Shown: positions 50,126 through 63,135, counted from the first letter of the stretch. The stretch: 64,000 nt of DNA from Doris montereyensis (GCA_037039925.1 JAXRKP010000012.1:273501-337500); one strand, 5' to 3'. The notes: generated by a model from the letters alone, not told the origin. Numbers and translations: made by a program.

Positions 50126-51099
50126 AAAATGAAAAGAAAGCAATAATGATGGACATGTTTGTTCGGGTCTTTTGTCAATCGTCTTTCACCATCAATACTT
50201 GTAATTGCTGAGAGAGAAAAGAAAAAAAGATAAATGTGAGAGCAGTCTTGACTATAGGATTTAGGGCATTTCAGTAGTGAATCACAATCACAGAGTTTGT
50301 GGAAGCTCAAGGTTACATTGGATGAGATGGAGCGAATTTTTACATGGGTTATACTGTGGTCTCTGCCTTGTGAGGCTGTCACATTTAAAGGCTGCCTGTG
50401 TAACAGATTTTCTCCTCTTTAATTACCTCCTAAATAAGAGGCCGCTTCAAAAACATGAGTCTGGCCAAGAGGCTGCTTTTTGTTTTATTAGAAGGCCAAA
50501 ATGGTCTACTAAACTCTAAGCAGAACTGAAAACTAAATTTCAAAATTAGATCGAGAATGGCACTTTTAAATTTATCTCCATCTGGAATGTGTACATCATG
50601 TTGTAGGCCTAGAATCTCTACTTGTCCTGACTGAGCCAGTATCAGGCTCTTTGATGGTAACGTCAGACACCTATTAGAGGAACGAGGCAATCGACACCTC
50701 GGTTTGCATCAGTATGCAGCACTTTCAAGATCACTCACCATCATTGGAACATCTTGACCCGATCAAAATAATCCATGCAAAGGAGATTCATGTTTCACTG
50801 ATAAAGAAATGAGGACGGTCTGAATTGAAACTGATGAATATGAACGCTTAATACAACAGCTACCTTGTTTTATGAAATTTTAAAGAAATCTATGATGCGT
50901 TATTCTTTATCCTCTTTCCTATACCTCTTGCTTTCTCCTCTTTTGAGTTTGAGCTCTAAGCCTAAAGTAAAGATGTGAACAATGAACATCACACTATGAT
51001 ATTCATGTATCTAGGTTACATCCCACGTGTTGGCGTTAGAGATCGTCCGGCTAAGAGGCCCCTTTTTGGTGTCTCCCAAGGGCCAGCCTCTTACTCTTG
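50126..51099. other. No gene recognised
   Basis: Possible older repeat debris, nothing identifiable. Confidence 0.5.
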
Positions 51100-51425
51100 G
51101 AAGAGGATTCGGTAGTCCAGAGGCAAGGTGTCCAGCCTCTCAGTCAAATGTATTTGGTTCAAGCCCCGCCAAAGGTTGAAAATTTTTCTCACGTTTTTCA
51201 AACCAATTCTATCCTCCTGGTCCAGGTAGGTGGATAGTCACCTAGTCCCATCGGAGACGGATGATAAAAAGGAGATCCCGTGTGAAGATCATCACTCTGT
51301 GCACGTTAAAGATCCCTGGGATGTTCCCCAAAGGCACTCCGGGCAAATTGAAAATCCTACCAAAAACCCCAAGATCAGCTTAATTGTGAATGTAGGTAAA
51401 ATCAAAATAAACAAACCAACTTACT
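51100..51425 (+). mobile_element. tRNA-derived SINE, best plus-strand copy
   Basis: RNA polymerase III promoter boxes are clear: TAGTCCAGAGG at 51113-51123 fits the A-box consensus and GGTTCAAGCCC at 51156-51166 fits the B box. The body has CTCCTGGTCCAGGTAGGTGG, GAGACGGATGATAAAA and GTGCACGTTAAAGATCCC, then a tail with GTAAAATCAAAATAAAC. It may belong to the molluscan V-SINE type such as RUDI. That is a guess, not a search result. Confidence 0.85.
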
Positions 51426-51750
51426 CTTAGAGGAGACCACTGTAGTATATTTCTGGTGAAAAACAAGTAGAGTTGTACAAACAACAAGCGATAGTTTCCC
51501 TGTGACAGTTACAAATGACAGGTTGTCATGGGATTGTTGATTCCATGATGATGCTAATGTTTTAAAGTTCGAAGCTGCTGGGGGGTTTAACAACATTCTT
51601 ATTCTTGAATGAATACGTAATAGAAAGCCATGTCATAAAATATTCCAGCTGTTGTATTTGAATTGCTTTCTGCTTTTGCTACCATGTTTGGCATCATCAT
51701 CATTCTTGCAACATTACTAGTGTCTTGTTGTGTTTTCTTTTCCCTCCCAG

Positions 51751-51906
51751 ATTAAATGACTGGTGTCATAGAGAAGCCGTATTTAGAACTGGAGAGAAGA
51801 GAAAAAGCAGGCCTACCATTGGTGGATCCAAACTATGCCAACTCCAGAGACGATCGTTTTGCCTCCAAACGAAGGCTTGGCGACCAGGAAATCATTATTT
51901 AGATGT
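51751..51906 (+). CDS. Candidate terminal coding exon of an unrecognised gene
   Basis: A strong acceptor (TTTTCTTTTCCCTCCCAG) is followed within five bases by ATG and an open frame, MTGVIEKPYLELERREKAGL, then PLVDPNYANSRDDRFASKRR and LGDQEIII with a TAG stop. An AATAAA at about 52088 could be its polyadenylation signal. The composition is protein-like and unlike the surrounding repeats. I do not recognise the family and found no upstream exons. If one A is missing after the acceptor, the exon would be open from its first base. Confidence 0.35.
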
Positions 51907-51949
51907 CGATGAGAGAGAGAAAACGATGGATGGGTCGGGAGACTGGTAA

Positions 51950-54189
51950 ACTGGAAGAGCTAGAGTGACTGAGTGAATGGAATAGTCGGCTACTTTTGAA
52001 ACCTACTTTAATCCTAGAGTATGCAGTTATTGATATATGTGTGAAGCAAATCCTTTGTGCCTCGTGTATGGAGTAGTATCTGTTCTAATAAATCTCCAAA
52101 TATCATATTTAAAGGATGAAATCTAACTTGTTATCAAGTAGGCTTGGTTCTAACCATTTCTTATTTTTTGAACATCGCTTAAAGGAAGAGATTTCTTAGG
52201 GATCAAATGTTTTTTGTTATCAAAATGCACTGAGTTAGAAACAGTTTACTATTTCAAGCCTCGTAGGGTATGGGTTTGTAAGCAAAGCAGCAGTTTTAGT
52301 AATACAAGTTATAAGACAAACATAATTTAATATAAAGGTGAGTTTCACTTTAATTGGCTTGTTGGGGATTTTTTCCCTAAGAATTTGAATTACGTTCAAA
52401 TGTTGTGTGTACTTTGTAAATATTGCTTTGATGCTAGCTGACAACAAGTTAATTAAATAAATATGGTCCAAGGTCATGTAATGACAGCTTGAGACTATTA
52501 AACTGTACAAAATGTCATTGTTGTTTGGCTTTTTTTTGTATCTGTAACAATCTAGTATGTATGTATTATAAAGGTTCTGGTTGTTTAGTGCGTCCTTATT
52601 CTGTAACAATTTACTCATCTGTGAGAACTCTATAATATTGGCCAAAGCAATGTTATTGTTAGTGTTAGAAGTTGTTGATGTACACAATGTATCTATTCTC
52701 TTTTTTTCAAATAATCCATAATTATTTTATACGTTGTTTATTTATTATTATCTGGAGAACAATCTTTCTCTCAGGCTGTCTCTAAATATGAAGTTCAGAA
52801 CAAAATTCAACAAAAGAGCTTTTGGACTTTAATTTAATTTGTGTGTAGTTTAAAATGCAGAAACACCAAAGGTTCTAGTATCTTAGCTAGGATTAGTTAG
52901 TAGTAGTAGTCGTAGGCTTCGGCATAAAAGACTGTTGTTCTGCCAAATATTTTATGGAGACATTCATATTCATATTATGATCATTCTCTACATTATATTT
53001 GAGATTTCATATCTGAAAGACAGAAAAAGAAAGGAAATTAAAATATTTGAATGAAAGAAAATCAAAGGAAAGAGTTTCCTTTTATAAAAATAAAAGTTTA
53101 TGTTTAAAATACAGAGTAAACATCCTCATTTAAGTTCATCTTTTTTCTCATGGATTATCTCCCTTCAATTTAATGTGGTAGATTTTGTAGTACAGTAGTC
53201 GCTGGATGAAAGCACACTTCTATGTAAACACACTGCATAAACCTACACCTTCCTCTGTTGACCAAACTTTTACTATTTAATAACGGTGTGTAAAGACACA
53301 GTCGACATGCATAAAGGTATGCCTTTTTCTCTGTAACTGTAATGCAACTTCATACCCATCCATTAACAGCGGCCTTAAAACGAGTATTTTGTTGTTTTTG
53401 TCAGAAATAACAATAATTTGAGAACAGATGGCACACTTTAGCGAGCAATGCTAGGTCTAGGGCAAACGTGTTAGTATTCTTTCCATGTCTTGCTTCATCG
53501 TCTGTCTGAGCACTACCCAGACGAAGCTGTCACTCAGACAGTCTTATGTCATGTCTGGCCTACATTGTCTATTCCACTCCTCCTGGTGTCCTTGTCTCTG
53601 TGATTTCTCGGATGATCAAAGTCAAAGGCTGGCTCTCCAGACATTAATCTGTGGATTGCAAGTTTATCGACCGAGCAGAGTGCGACATGGTTCGCAACTG
53701 CAATCAGCAGAGAATTCATTCAGTGGAATAGATTAGACTACAATCGGTGACAGATGATACACACACTTGCTGAAGGAGAGTAAGGGTGTGAGGGGCGGAC
53801 TTAATGTTCACAGACCATGGTGATTGGCTCTCAAGGTTGAGTGTACATAGTTAGAGAGTTTGTTTTGAGCATAATTGTTGATTCTGATAGATCTAGATCT
53901 ACCTTTACGCTGTCACTTCATTTACAAAGCTGAGAATGAGAACCAAAAACATTATTTTTCCATAAAATCTGTATGACTTCTGATCTGTTCTCCGAGATTG
54001 CAAATAAAAAGACAAAACAACAAAAACCCAATGAAACACAAAACAAAACTGAGCAAGCAATCAGTTATTTAATAACGTTACACATTTTGAAATGTATAAG
54101 CAATTGTTTCATCTTGTACTTGTGGTATTGTTACATCAATGATACAATGTGCCTGTCTACACTTAGTCACTAGTATTGGCCTGAAAGGT
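51950..54189. other. No gene recognised
   Basis: AT-rich, could include the 3' untranslated region of the candidate exon at 51751. No other feature seen. Confidence 0.5.
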
Positions 54190-54310
54190 CAGACTTCCAC
54201 GTTGGTGGTTGACACACCTAGTCCCATCGTGATAATCAAAAGACACATTAAACAACCTACTGAACCGCTCAAGAAATGTGGGTAAAATCCCCTGTGAAAT
54301 TCAAGAGGCC
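54190..54310 (+). mobile_element. SINE 3' fragment
   Basis: CACCTAGTCCCATCG and a tail GGGTAAAATC correspond to the middle and end of the SINE at 51.1 kb. The promoter half is missing. Confidence 0.5.
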
Positions 54311-54319
54311 AGTAAAACA

Positions 54320-54745
54320 AATTATAAACCCTTTTTTGCCCCCTACTGCAGAGTGGCTAATTGGTGGCCAGCTTTTTATACTTCTGCTTCTTCTTTTCTT
54401 TGCCCCTTTGGCTTTGGTGGCCAACATTCAAGTTGTCTTTTACTTTATTCAAATTATAAGACGAAGATGAAGAAAAGTATGGTAAATTAAGCTTTCAAAC
54501 TGAACAAAAAATAACAAGAAACATATAACTAATGGGTTTAATTTGTGTTTTCTTTTTTTCATTTGTAACTGGACTTTTTGGCTCATATTCATTTTTTTAT
54601 CGATGCAATAAGGGAGAGAGTAAACAACTTTTTTTCAAAAAAATCTTGGGACTTCTTGCTGATTATCAAGTTTTCATTCTTTTCTATTCCGCAATGGTGA
54701 AAGTTTTGCTTCCGGTAGTTTTTTGGATGTCTTTCTTTTGCATGT
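54320..54745. repeat. Direct duplication of about 410 bp, copy 1
   Basis: Aligns with 55625-56045: CTACTGCAGAGTGGCTAATT, ATTATAAGACGAAGATGAAG, AACATATAACTAATGGG, ATCGATGCAATAAGGG, TCTATTCCGCAATGG. Copy 1 has extra T-rich and TTC-like segments where copy 2 has ordinary sequence. Confidence 0.85.
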
Positions 54746-55009
54746 ATCAGGTTTCTTAGGAAGGGGGTTTAATGTTTCGTGTTGTTGGTATTGGTATAAT
54801 ATATTGATTTCTTACCATTACCGTATTTTATCAACATTTGAAATGTAACTTGGATAAATCAGCTAGTCAACTTTCATTTTTTGTTTCATCTTGTTTACTT
54901 GTTCCTTATTGGTATTGTTACATCCAGAAAATTGATCTTCCTTTCATTCTTTGACTTTGACACAATGAGATATAATCTGACACATTTGCCTATCATTCTT
55001 CTTTCTAGA

Positions 55010-55345
55010 GGGACTTAGTGGTCCACAGGCATATCATTTCTCCTCTCAACCAGAAAGGTCTTACATTTATCCTATTTTCGGTTCAAGCCTCTCTCTCAAA
55101 GTTTTTTCATGTGAAACCCACCTCACCTCTCTTGTCCACGTTTGGTGGATTGATCACCTCTATCTCCTTCACCGGGGGACTTATTATTTTCAGGAGTCCC
55201 GTTTGCAGATCACAACTCTGTGCACATTAAAGATCCCTCAGCTGTTTACAGCGTGTTTTGTTCTGAATACAAATATAATTAATCCTACTGTGTTAATCCT
55301 ATTCCTGCAAGATCACGTAGTTGTGGATGTGATAAAATCAAATTC
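55010..55345 (+). mobile_element. tRNA-derived SINE, diverged copy
   Basis: TAGTGGTCCACAGGC, then GGTTCAAGCCT, a diverged body, and TGTGCACATTAAAGATCCCT near the 3' part, in the same order as the copy at 51.1 kb. Confidence 0.7.
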
Positions 55346-55624
55346 AAAGCCTCCTAGTTCTACTGCAGAGTGGCTATATTTTTGGTGGCCAACATTCGAA
55401 GAGGACCATCCAACTGTTGCTGTTAGGCTGACACTTATACCGGTGATCAGATAAGCAACGGTATTAGTAAACTTTTCCCTTCTGCTTTCCTTAATTGCAG
55501 AAAAGATGGATATCAAAAGATAATTGGTGGCCAAAATTCAAGATCTAGACCTAGAATCGTTTTTTTCCTTTTTGTTTAGGACGCTAACCTTATACCTTAT
55601 AAAGCAATATTAGTAAACTTTTCC

Positions 55625-56045
55625 CATTTGCCCCTACTGCAGAGTGGCTAATTGGTGGCCAACATTCAAGAGGCCAGCAATGAGTTAGGCTGACCTTTAT
55701 ACTTATATTACAAATTATAAGACGAAGATGAAGAAAAGTATGGTAAATTAAGCTTCAATCTTTTCATCAAAACTGAACAAAATAACAAGAAACATATAAC
55801 TAATGGGTTTAATTTGTGTTTTTATTTCCATTTTCATAAATTACCCATGTAACTGGACAGGTTTTGAGAATGGCTCATATTCATATAGATTACAAATTTA
55901 AAAGGAAAATCGATGCAATAAGGGAAGAGAGTAAACAACTTATCTGAAATTTCAAAAAAATGCCAGTTGGGACTAGATCTTGTTGATGCTATCCAAGTTT
56001 TCATTGGTGATAAAATAAGGTCTATTCCGCAATGGCAAGAAACCG
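55625..56045. repeat. Direct duplication of about 410 bp, copy 2
   Basis: Partner of 54320-54745. Further short copies of the CTGCAGAGTGGCTA...GGTGGCCAA block occur at 55360 and 55520, so the cluster began as a tandem array. Confidence 0.85.
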
Positions 56046-56445
56046 TGCGTAACGTTGCTCTGGTAAACGCAGAACGTAAAAATACAAATAATAAAATAGA
56101 AATTTTTAAGAAAAGTGTTCAGGGATGCTTGAATACTATTGAGTACGCTAACATAGATGGGCACACGGAGTAAACTACCAGAGGGACCCAATTTTCCCGC
56201 GATAGAAGAAGAGACAGGGTTAGGTGATAGTTTCGTGGGGCGGATGGGGTAGGTAGAGGATTGTGAATGGTCAGTGATAGTAATAGTAACACTTTTTACC
56301 ATTACGGAAGACCTCATTTATCACCAGCAGAAAATACTTGAGACTTTGATAACTTGGATAGCATCAGCTGGTCTTAACTTTTCATTTTTGAAATTTCAGA
56401 TAAGTTGTTTACTCTCTTCCCTTATTGCATCAATAAATTTGTAAT
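55885..56445. repeat. Inverted repeat with arms of about 150 bp
   Basis: 55885-56040 and the reverse complement of 56300-56445 share ATTACAAATTT, ATGCAATAAGGGAAGAGAGT, AAACAACTTATCTGAAATTT and GATGCTATCCAAGTT. The loop of about 260 bases has a short open frame (QWQETVRNVALVNAERKN) that I do not recognise. A decayed inverted arm also follows the first direct copy at about 54840-54920. Confidence 0.85.
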
Positions 56446-56636
56446 TTATATGCATTTCGCACCTTCAGTGTAAATTTTTGTCTTGATTGATACTTCCTTT
56501 CATTCATTCTCTATCATTTCTTCTTCCAGACCCAGTGAGATAGATCTAGTCTTACATTTATCCTGGTCTTACATTTATCCCTTTCTTTCCCCCCAGTCTG
56601 TTTTCCCCTCTTTTTTCGTTGTTTCTGCTACTCACA

Positions 56637-56685
56637 CGTCTCTCTCTTCTCTTTCTCTTCTCTCCTCTCTGTCTCTCTTTTCTCT

Positions 56686-56724
<39 letters not shown>

Positions 56725-56820
56725 TCTCCCTTCCTCTCTCTCTATCTCTCTCTCTTATTACTCTCTATTTATCTCATTCTCTCTATCTCCTTCCACTCTC
56801 GCTCTTTCTTCACACCCCCT
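56637..56820. repeat. CT-rich tract
   Basis: Imperfect CT/CTTT repeats on the plus strand. Ser-Leu open frames across it are artefacts. Confidence 0.93.
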
Positions 56821-59800
56821 CTGCTATGTTTCTTAACATCGCTGTCTCTTTTCTTATTCTCTCTATTTCCTTTATTTTTATTACTTACTATTTTCATTTT
56901 ATTTCATTCTAGATCTGAACCTTCCTCTCGTCTTTCTTCACACACTCCCCCCCACCCTGCTATACCCTTAACATCACGTCTTTTTTCTTTCTTTCTTTTG
57001 TCTTTTATGTTTTTCGCCTGACATCACATTGTGTGATGCCGGAGGTATTACTTAGAATCTGATTTAGATATTTAGTTTGTTGTCTGGTTATGAGTCAACG
57101 TCACGTGTTTGTTCTGTCTTTTAATAGTGGAGTTGTCACTTATTGTCATCGAAGTTCGATTCCTTTAGTGTGGCTCCTTCCCTGGACATTTACATCCATT
57201 TCCAGTGTAGTAGGAATTTCTCTTTCGGTGCAAGTGTGACTGTAGTAAGGTTTTGTAATGTAGGTAATTGTAATCCATTATACTCAATAGGATTAGAGTT
57301 TCAGCACTTTAAACATTTCTCTGGACATTTTAGCAACGTGTTGTTTTCAATGGAAAATAATTAAGAGTGGTTTTCAAAATTGCTGTGTATTAAACATGCC
57401 AACACCTCTTCCTGACATGAATCTAAATAGTTCTAGATTCGCATCAACGGTTCAACTAGATGACCAGAGATAAGAATTAGAAAATGAGAAGTAATTATGA
57501 GTGAAGAATCAATCTACTGTGTCCATAATTCCAGCGCCTGGATGATGATCGAAGTTTGATATCAAAACATACTCAACGACCAGAGAGAGCTTATCTGCTG
57601 ACGCTCAAATGACGCGTAGGAAGAATCAGCGGCTGAAGCTCTCTGCCTCTTTGCGTGCGATCGACCTCTGAATGGACTCGCCCAACGAACCCGCATACAG
57701 GTAAACGCTGAAACAGCCTAGATGACTGACAAGCTCTTTTTGACAGCTTCTGTGCTAATGTAATTTGAGACCTGATCGTTAGATGGCATGAAACAGTGAC
57801 GATGATGATCAATTTCACAGAGAAGCAAAGTGCCAAAACTTTCAAGAATAAGTCTCAATTTTCGATTAAATAGTACAAAAATAATATCTCACAGAGAAAG
57901 GAAAAGTCTCAATTTTCAATGGAAGACAAAACAATGGAAGATGACAAAACTGGAGCAAAAAACTCGAGTTTATGCTCGCAACGATAGGGCTATGCCGTTG
58001 GCCTTGGTAATGTGTGGCGATTTCCTTATCTGTGCTTCAGGAGTGGGGGCAAGAAATAATTTATGTTTCGTTTAACTTATCAAGATAATAAAATGATATC
58101 ACGCGAAAGTCTAGGCCTAGATCTTCATATATATGTAGAATGTCTAGATTCAGTCCCCCTTGCCAAATGAAGATTTTCATTAAACCTGGCCCGACGCGCT
58201 CTCGTAAATTTTGATGAAGTAGGTTTCTTGTGAGGCCGAAGTCAATGAGTCGCAAAGGTAAAAATGCGCAACATAACAGATCTAGAATCTAGCTCTAGAT
58301 CACTTCAATCGATTTTATGGAGGCTAAAATTCTAATTAATTAGATGATCTAGAATTTAGATCTAGATCTAGACTTTAGTATTTAAATTTTGGATTAACCA
58401 ATTTTTTTTCCTTACCCTTTAAATTTTGGATTAACTCAGTTTTTCCCCGTCTTTAGTGCGCAGTCGGTTTCAGAGTTCTAGGCTTCTAGATTTAGATAGA
58501 TCTAGATTAGGTAAATTTGTAGTGTGATTGAGAATTAATTAGAAGAATCAGTTCGATGTGGGTCAGGTGCGGGTGTGAGTATTATTTTTGTTGTTATGTT
58601 GTGTTTAGGGTAGAATCTAGATAGATCTAGATTTAGATGGTGAAGTTTGTTATCGAGCTGTACTCTATTTTTAATCTAGATAGATCTAGCTGTTGACGGT
58701 AATCCACATTAATTTGGTGCAAAACAGAAATTATGTGCACACATAGGGGGAAATGTTTTTTCATGTTGAAAAAGTCTCTGTTCATAATAATAATATAATT
58801 TATAATTTAGATCTAGGTCTTATCTATTTTGATTTAGTTTATTCATGTATAACATTATACAGCTATGCTCAAGCATTCTCAATATTTTTTACATAATTTT
58901 GAAAGGAAATTTGGTAAACAATATTTTTAACATGGCCTCTATAACATCAGTACATCAGTACAGCTAGTGAGTTCTGATTGATGTGTCTGTTGGTTAAAAA
59001 GTTCTCTTTATTCCAAGGAAAATCTCTTTTCAAGTCGATAAAACTCAACTCAATAAACATAAATGTTGTTCCATACAATATGTAACCAAGACCTGCTGTT
59101 ATTATATTTTGTCTTAAAAGTGGGTGGTAATTCATATACCCTCTATTCTGGTCCTTAGGTAGCTGTATTGAAGTTAGAGCACTTTAGATAAGTTTTTAAT
59201 TGAGCCCAAATAAAAGAAAATACGATAGGTGATAATGTCAACAAAGCTATTATAACATCCCGGAGGGACAGTTCTGTTTCATGAGCTTGTTTCATAGGAA
59301 CTTGACTGGGGAGTTTGGGACCAAAAGGTTGATTTCAATAGTGATACAGCTGAACCAATTTTTCACTCATTTTCAATGTGCTTTTGAAGAGGTAAAATGG
59401 GCAACAAAAAGAGGGCGCCACCTCTTACAAAACAGGAATTTTCATGTAAATGACACTTTCAGCATGACAAGTCGAAGGAACATGAAATCGGGATACATTT
59501 AATTTACCACAATGAATCTTGAATAAAGGAAGAAAAAATACATTTAACCTTTTGCCACTGACTAGAGAGGTAAGAACGTTTGTTTTTATTCGTGTGTGTC
59601 TAATTGTTGCAAAGTAAAGGTTTTTCCTTTTCTTTGCTCACTTCGAATAATATGCCAGAGTTAATGAACTTGACAGTGTACAAATGCAATTTGGAAAGAC
59701 GGTGTTGAATTTATGTTCAATTTTATTATTGTCCACATGACCATATCTAAACCTTTACACGTTAATAATCTTTATTGATGTACCTTTGCACCGGTAAACA

Positions 59801-59984
59801 GTAATTTACAACTTCACCCCCCAAATCAATGTTTTGTGTTATTTTCTTTTATTTTTTTACTTCGAAGAATTCACATAAAGATAAAGAATAACATAAGTAT
59901 GCATTTGATTAAAGGACATCTATAAAGTTTTGAAATGGATCAATAGATTAGCACATTATGAAGAAACGATCCGCCATCCAAGCT
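56821..59984. other. No gene recognised apart from the TCTAGA cluster
   Basis: AT-rich sequence without splice-bounded open frames I can support. Confidence 0.5.
58265..58690. repeat. Cluster of TCTAGATCTAGA-type motifs
   Basis: Many overlapping ATCTAGA, TAGATCTAG and AGATAGATCTAGA words at irregular spacing, also dense at 9270-9560 and 36360-36545. Not a regular tandem array. Confidence 0.7.
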
Positions 59985-62900
59985 GCTGCCTTGCAGGCTG
60001 GTCTTGAAAGACCAAAGGCTAAGGGAGTTAACCCTGACAGAAAATAACAAGACCTGGAAGGGGGCCTCAAGGTGGCAGCCTCACCATCACCTAGGGTACA
60101 GTGGGCTAATCCCCTGCTTATCCAAAACCAAACTGATTCAGAGAAATAAATGCAATATATACTGATTGACTTTCAACGACGAAAATGGAAACGAACACGG
60201 ACTGTGATTTTTGGAACATGGAATGTTAGGGCAATAAATGGAAAAGAATTAGGGTTAGTTGAAGAAGAAACAAAAAAATCAAAGTTGACATTTTGGCCAT
60301 TATAGAAATAAAGAAAAAAGGACAAGGAATAGAAAATGTAGGACCAAATAATATTTTAATCTTCTCAGGAGTAGATGTCAAAGATAGAGCTAGAGCAGGA
60401 GTAGGTCTCCTAGTGCATAAAAGATGAAAAGCTACTGAAAGCTGGACATTTATAAGTCCACGGGTTATTAGAGGTAAATATTAAACCAAAAGGAAGAGAA
60501 ATTAAATTATTATTAGCTTATGGACGAAACGAAGACGCAAATTAAAGAAGAAAAAGATATCTTCGAAAACGATTTACAAATAGTTGCAGATAATCTTAAA
60601 ATCAAACAGGAATTAACGGTTTTAGGAGATTTAAACGCTAGAGTAGGCAACAATGTAGAAACAACAGGAAGAGTAATAGGTAAAGAAGGAAAGACAACAG
60701 TTTCTCCAAATGGGGAGAGACTCATAGATTTTTGCCTAAAGAATAACATGAAAATAGCCAACACCTTTTTTCCTCATAAAGATATCCACAAATATATAAG
60801 AGTAAATGAAGACAGGTGTAAAAATCAATGATAGACTACAAATATTAGCAGTCCCCCTTTTACAGTACATTGATGCAAGAGTAAACAGAGGAGCAGAAAT
60901 ATTTAGTGATCATCACCCAGTCATTGCCAAAATGAGACTACTGACTGAAGAAAACAAACAGAAAAGGAAAGATAACAACACTACTAAACTCAAAAAGAGG
61001 AACTAAATAAACCAATAGTAAAAGAGATATATACCAATCTAGGATAAAAATGTTTATCAGTGAAAAACAGATGAGTCTGAATGATAGCTCAATGGAAGAA
61101 AAGGGCAAATGTATTTATAAAGAAACACTCCTCAGTTGAAGATATGTGGTAGGAAACAAATTAAAGGAGATGGGAAAAAGAACAGCATGGTGGAATGATA
61201 ATGTCAAGACTAAGATCAAAGAAAAGAAGGATGCCTGGAAGAAATAAAACAAAGAGACCAGAGGATAGAATTTACGTGAATAAAAGAACTATCGCCAAAG
61301 AGGAAAAACAAAAACGGGAACAATGGAAAGAGTTTGGACTATCAAAGAAATCCAAAAGCTGTTCTGGGGGGCAATGAAGAGCATAAGAAAGACCAAAGCA
61401 TGCCCAATGACAAATTAAGAACTAATGAAAGAAGACAGCCAAATCATGGAAATGGAAAGTATTTTCAACAATTACATAATCCCTCCAGAAAATATGAAAC
61501 AAGGAAAAAGATCAATTAGTAAGAGTAACAAGTAATCCAGAGGAGACAGCTGAAGATGTAAATATACATCAATGGAAGAAATGAAACAGCTAGGAAAAGC
61601 CTCCAGGAGCAGATCAAGTTTATCCAGAAATGATTAAAAACCAAGGGAGAGAGGCAGACAAACTAATATATCCAATATGTCAACAAGCATGGAAGTCCAA
61701 ACAGGTGCCAGACGACTGGAAAAAGGGAATGAGCAGTACAATACATAAGAAAAAGGATCAACCATGGAATGCTCAAACTATGGAGGGATATCACTACTTA
61801 GCGTTCCAGGAAAGGTGTTCTTCCTACTTGAAATTGAGAAAATGAAACGTTGGAAATTAGAGTGAAGGATCAGATTGAAGAGCATGGATACTTGAGAGTG
61901 ATTTAGACCTTCTCTTCCCTTGTACAAGATCACATATTTACAATTAGACAAATAATAGAAAAATTTCTTGAGAGAAACATTGATTTGCACCGTGTTTTCT
62001 TGACTTTGAAAAGGCATTTGACACTTGTGAGGAGGGACGAATTATGGCATTCCTTAAAAGAACACAATGTAGAGCAAAATTTAATAGAAGCCATTAAAAG
62101 TTTTCTTCAATAAATCAACATATAAAGTGAGAGTAGCTAGAAACATATCTGCAGAATTTGATGTAGATATAGAGTAAACAGGGTTGTCCTAAGTCCTCTT
62201 TTGTTTATCACATTTATGGATTCAGTCGCAAAGGTTATCCCCAAAAATGAAGATGAATCTAGGTATGTGGAAGTTCTTCAAACTTCAGTAAATGTATCAA
62301 TGCTTTCATTTGCCGATGATTCTTCTTCTGTTTGAAAATCAGAAGGTGACTTTCAGTCTTCTATCAACATTATGAACAATGAACTAAATAAAAGAGGAAT
62401 GAGAGTAAATGCAAAGAAAACCAAAACAATGCTAGTAACTAGGGAAGCTAAAACACAAAATCTTAAATTGGGCAGGAAGAATTTCCTCCAAGTTCTTCTT
62501 CTACACTTACCTAGAGCTTTTTCTTAACTCAGAGAGAAACTGAGAGAAGAAATCAGCAGAGAATCTTCTTCTTCTTCAATATATAACCATCTAGGAAAGG
62601 CATTTGTTCTTGTTCAAGAATTGTTCTTGTTCAAGAACCAAAATGGCAATATACAATACAGTTTATTGTCCTACTCTACTCCTCTGACAGGAAACTTGGA
62701 CTTCTTGACAGTAAGAATACAGAGAGTGCATCAGCTTCTTGAAATATCTAAGAAGAGTTCTTCTTCTCCTAAAAGAGACAAACTCAGAAGCACTTCTTCT
62801 TTTTCTTCAAATTCAAAACAGATTCTTCTTCTTCTAAGATAGAAACAAATCAATTGAGATGGTTTTCTTCTTCTTCTTCAGAATAAATGACAATTCTTCT

Positions 62901-63135
62901 TCTTCTTCTTCTCCTTCTTCTCCTTCTCCTTCTTCTTCTTCTTTTTCTTCTTCTCTTCTTCTTCTTGAGAAGAAGATTCTTCTTCTTCTTCTTCTTCTTC
63001 TTCTTCTTCTTCTTCTTCTTCTTCTTCTTCTTCTTCGTCAGACAGGGCTTCCTGGAGAAGGATCTTCTTGGGCTTATGAACCTTCTTCTTCTTTTTCGTA
63101 GAATGGAACTCTAAAGAAAGAAAGAAAGAACTTCT
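59985..63135 (+). mobile_element. Non-LTR retrotransposon (LINE), copy 2, same family, near full length
   Basis: Aligns with the reverse complement of the copy at 43-45 kb from leader to AAAG tail. Visible pieces: RTVIFGTWNVRAINGKELG (60196), GDLNARVGNNVETTG (about 60630), NGERLIDFCLKNNMKIANTF, SDHHPVIAKMRLLTEEN (60915), WWNDNVKTKIKEKKDAWKK, EMIKNQGREADKLI, VPDDWKKGMSSTIHKKKD (61708), FADD (62309-62320), LNKRGMRVNAKKTKTMLVT (62387). It contains the roughly 1 kb missing from the other copy. Many frameshifts and stops make it non-functional as written. From about 62320 onward, blocks are replaced by TTC runs. Target duplications could not be found, perhaps because the 3' flank is affected. Confidence 0.88.
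62892..63036. repeat. (TTC)n tract replacing LINE sequence
   Basis: 145 bases of TTC/TCC repeat where the copy at 43.2-43.35 kb has 139 bases of ordinary LINE 3' sequence. Flanking LINE sequence aligns on both sides. Confidence 0.93.
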
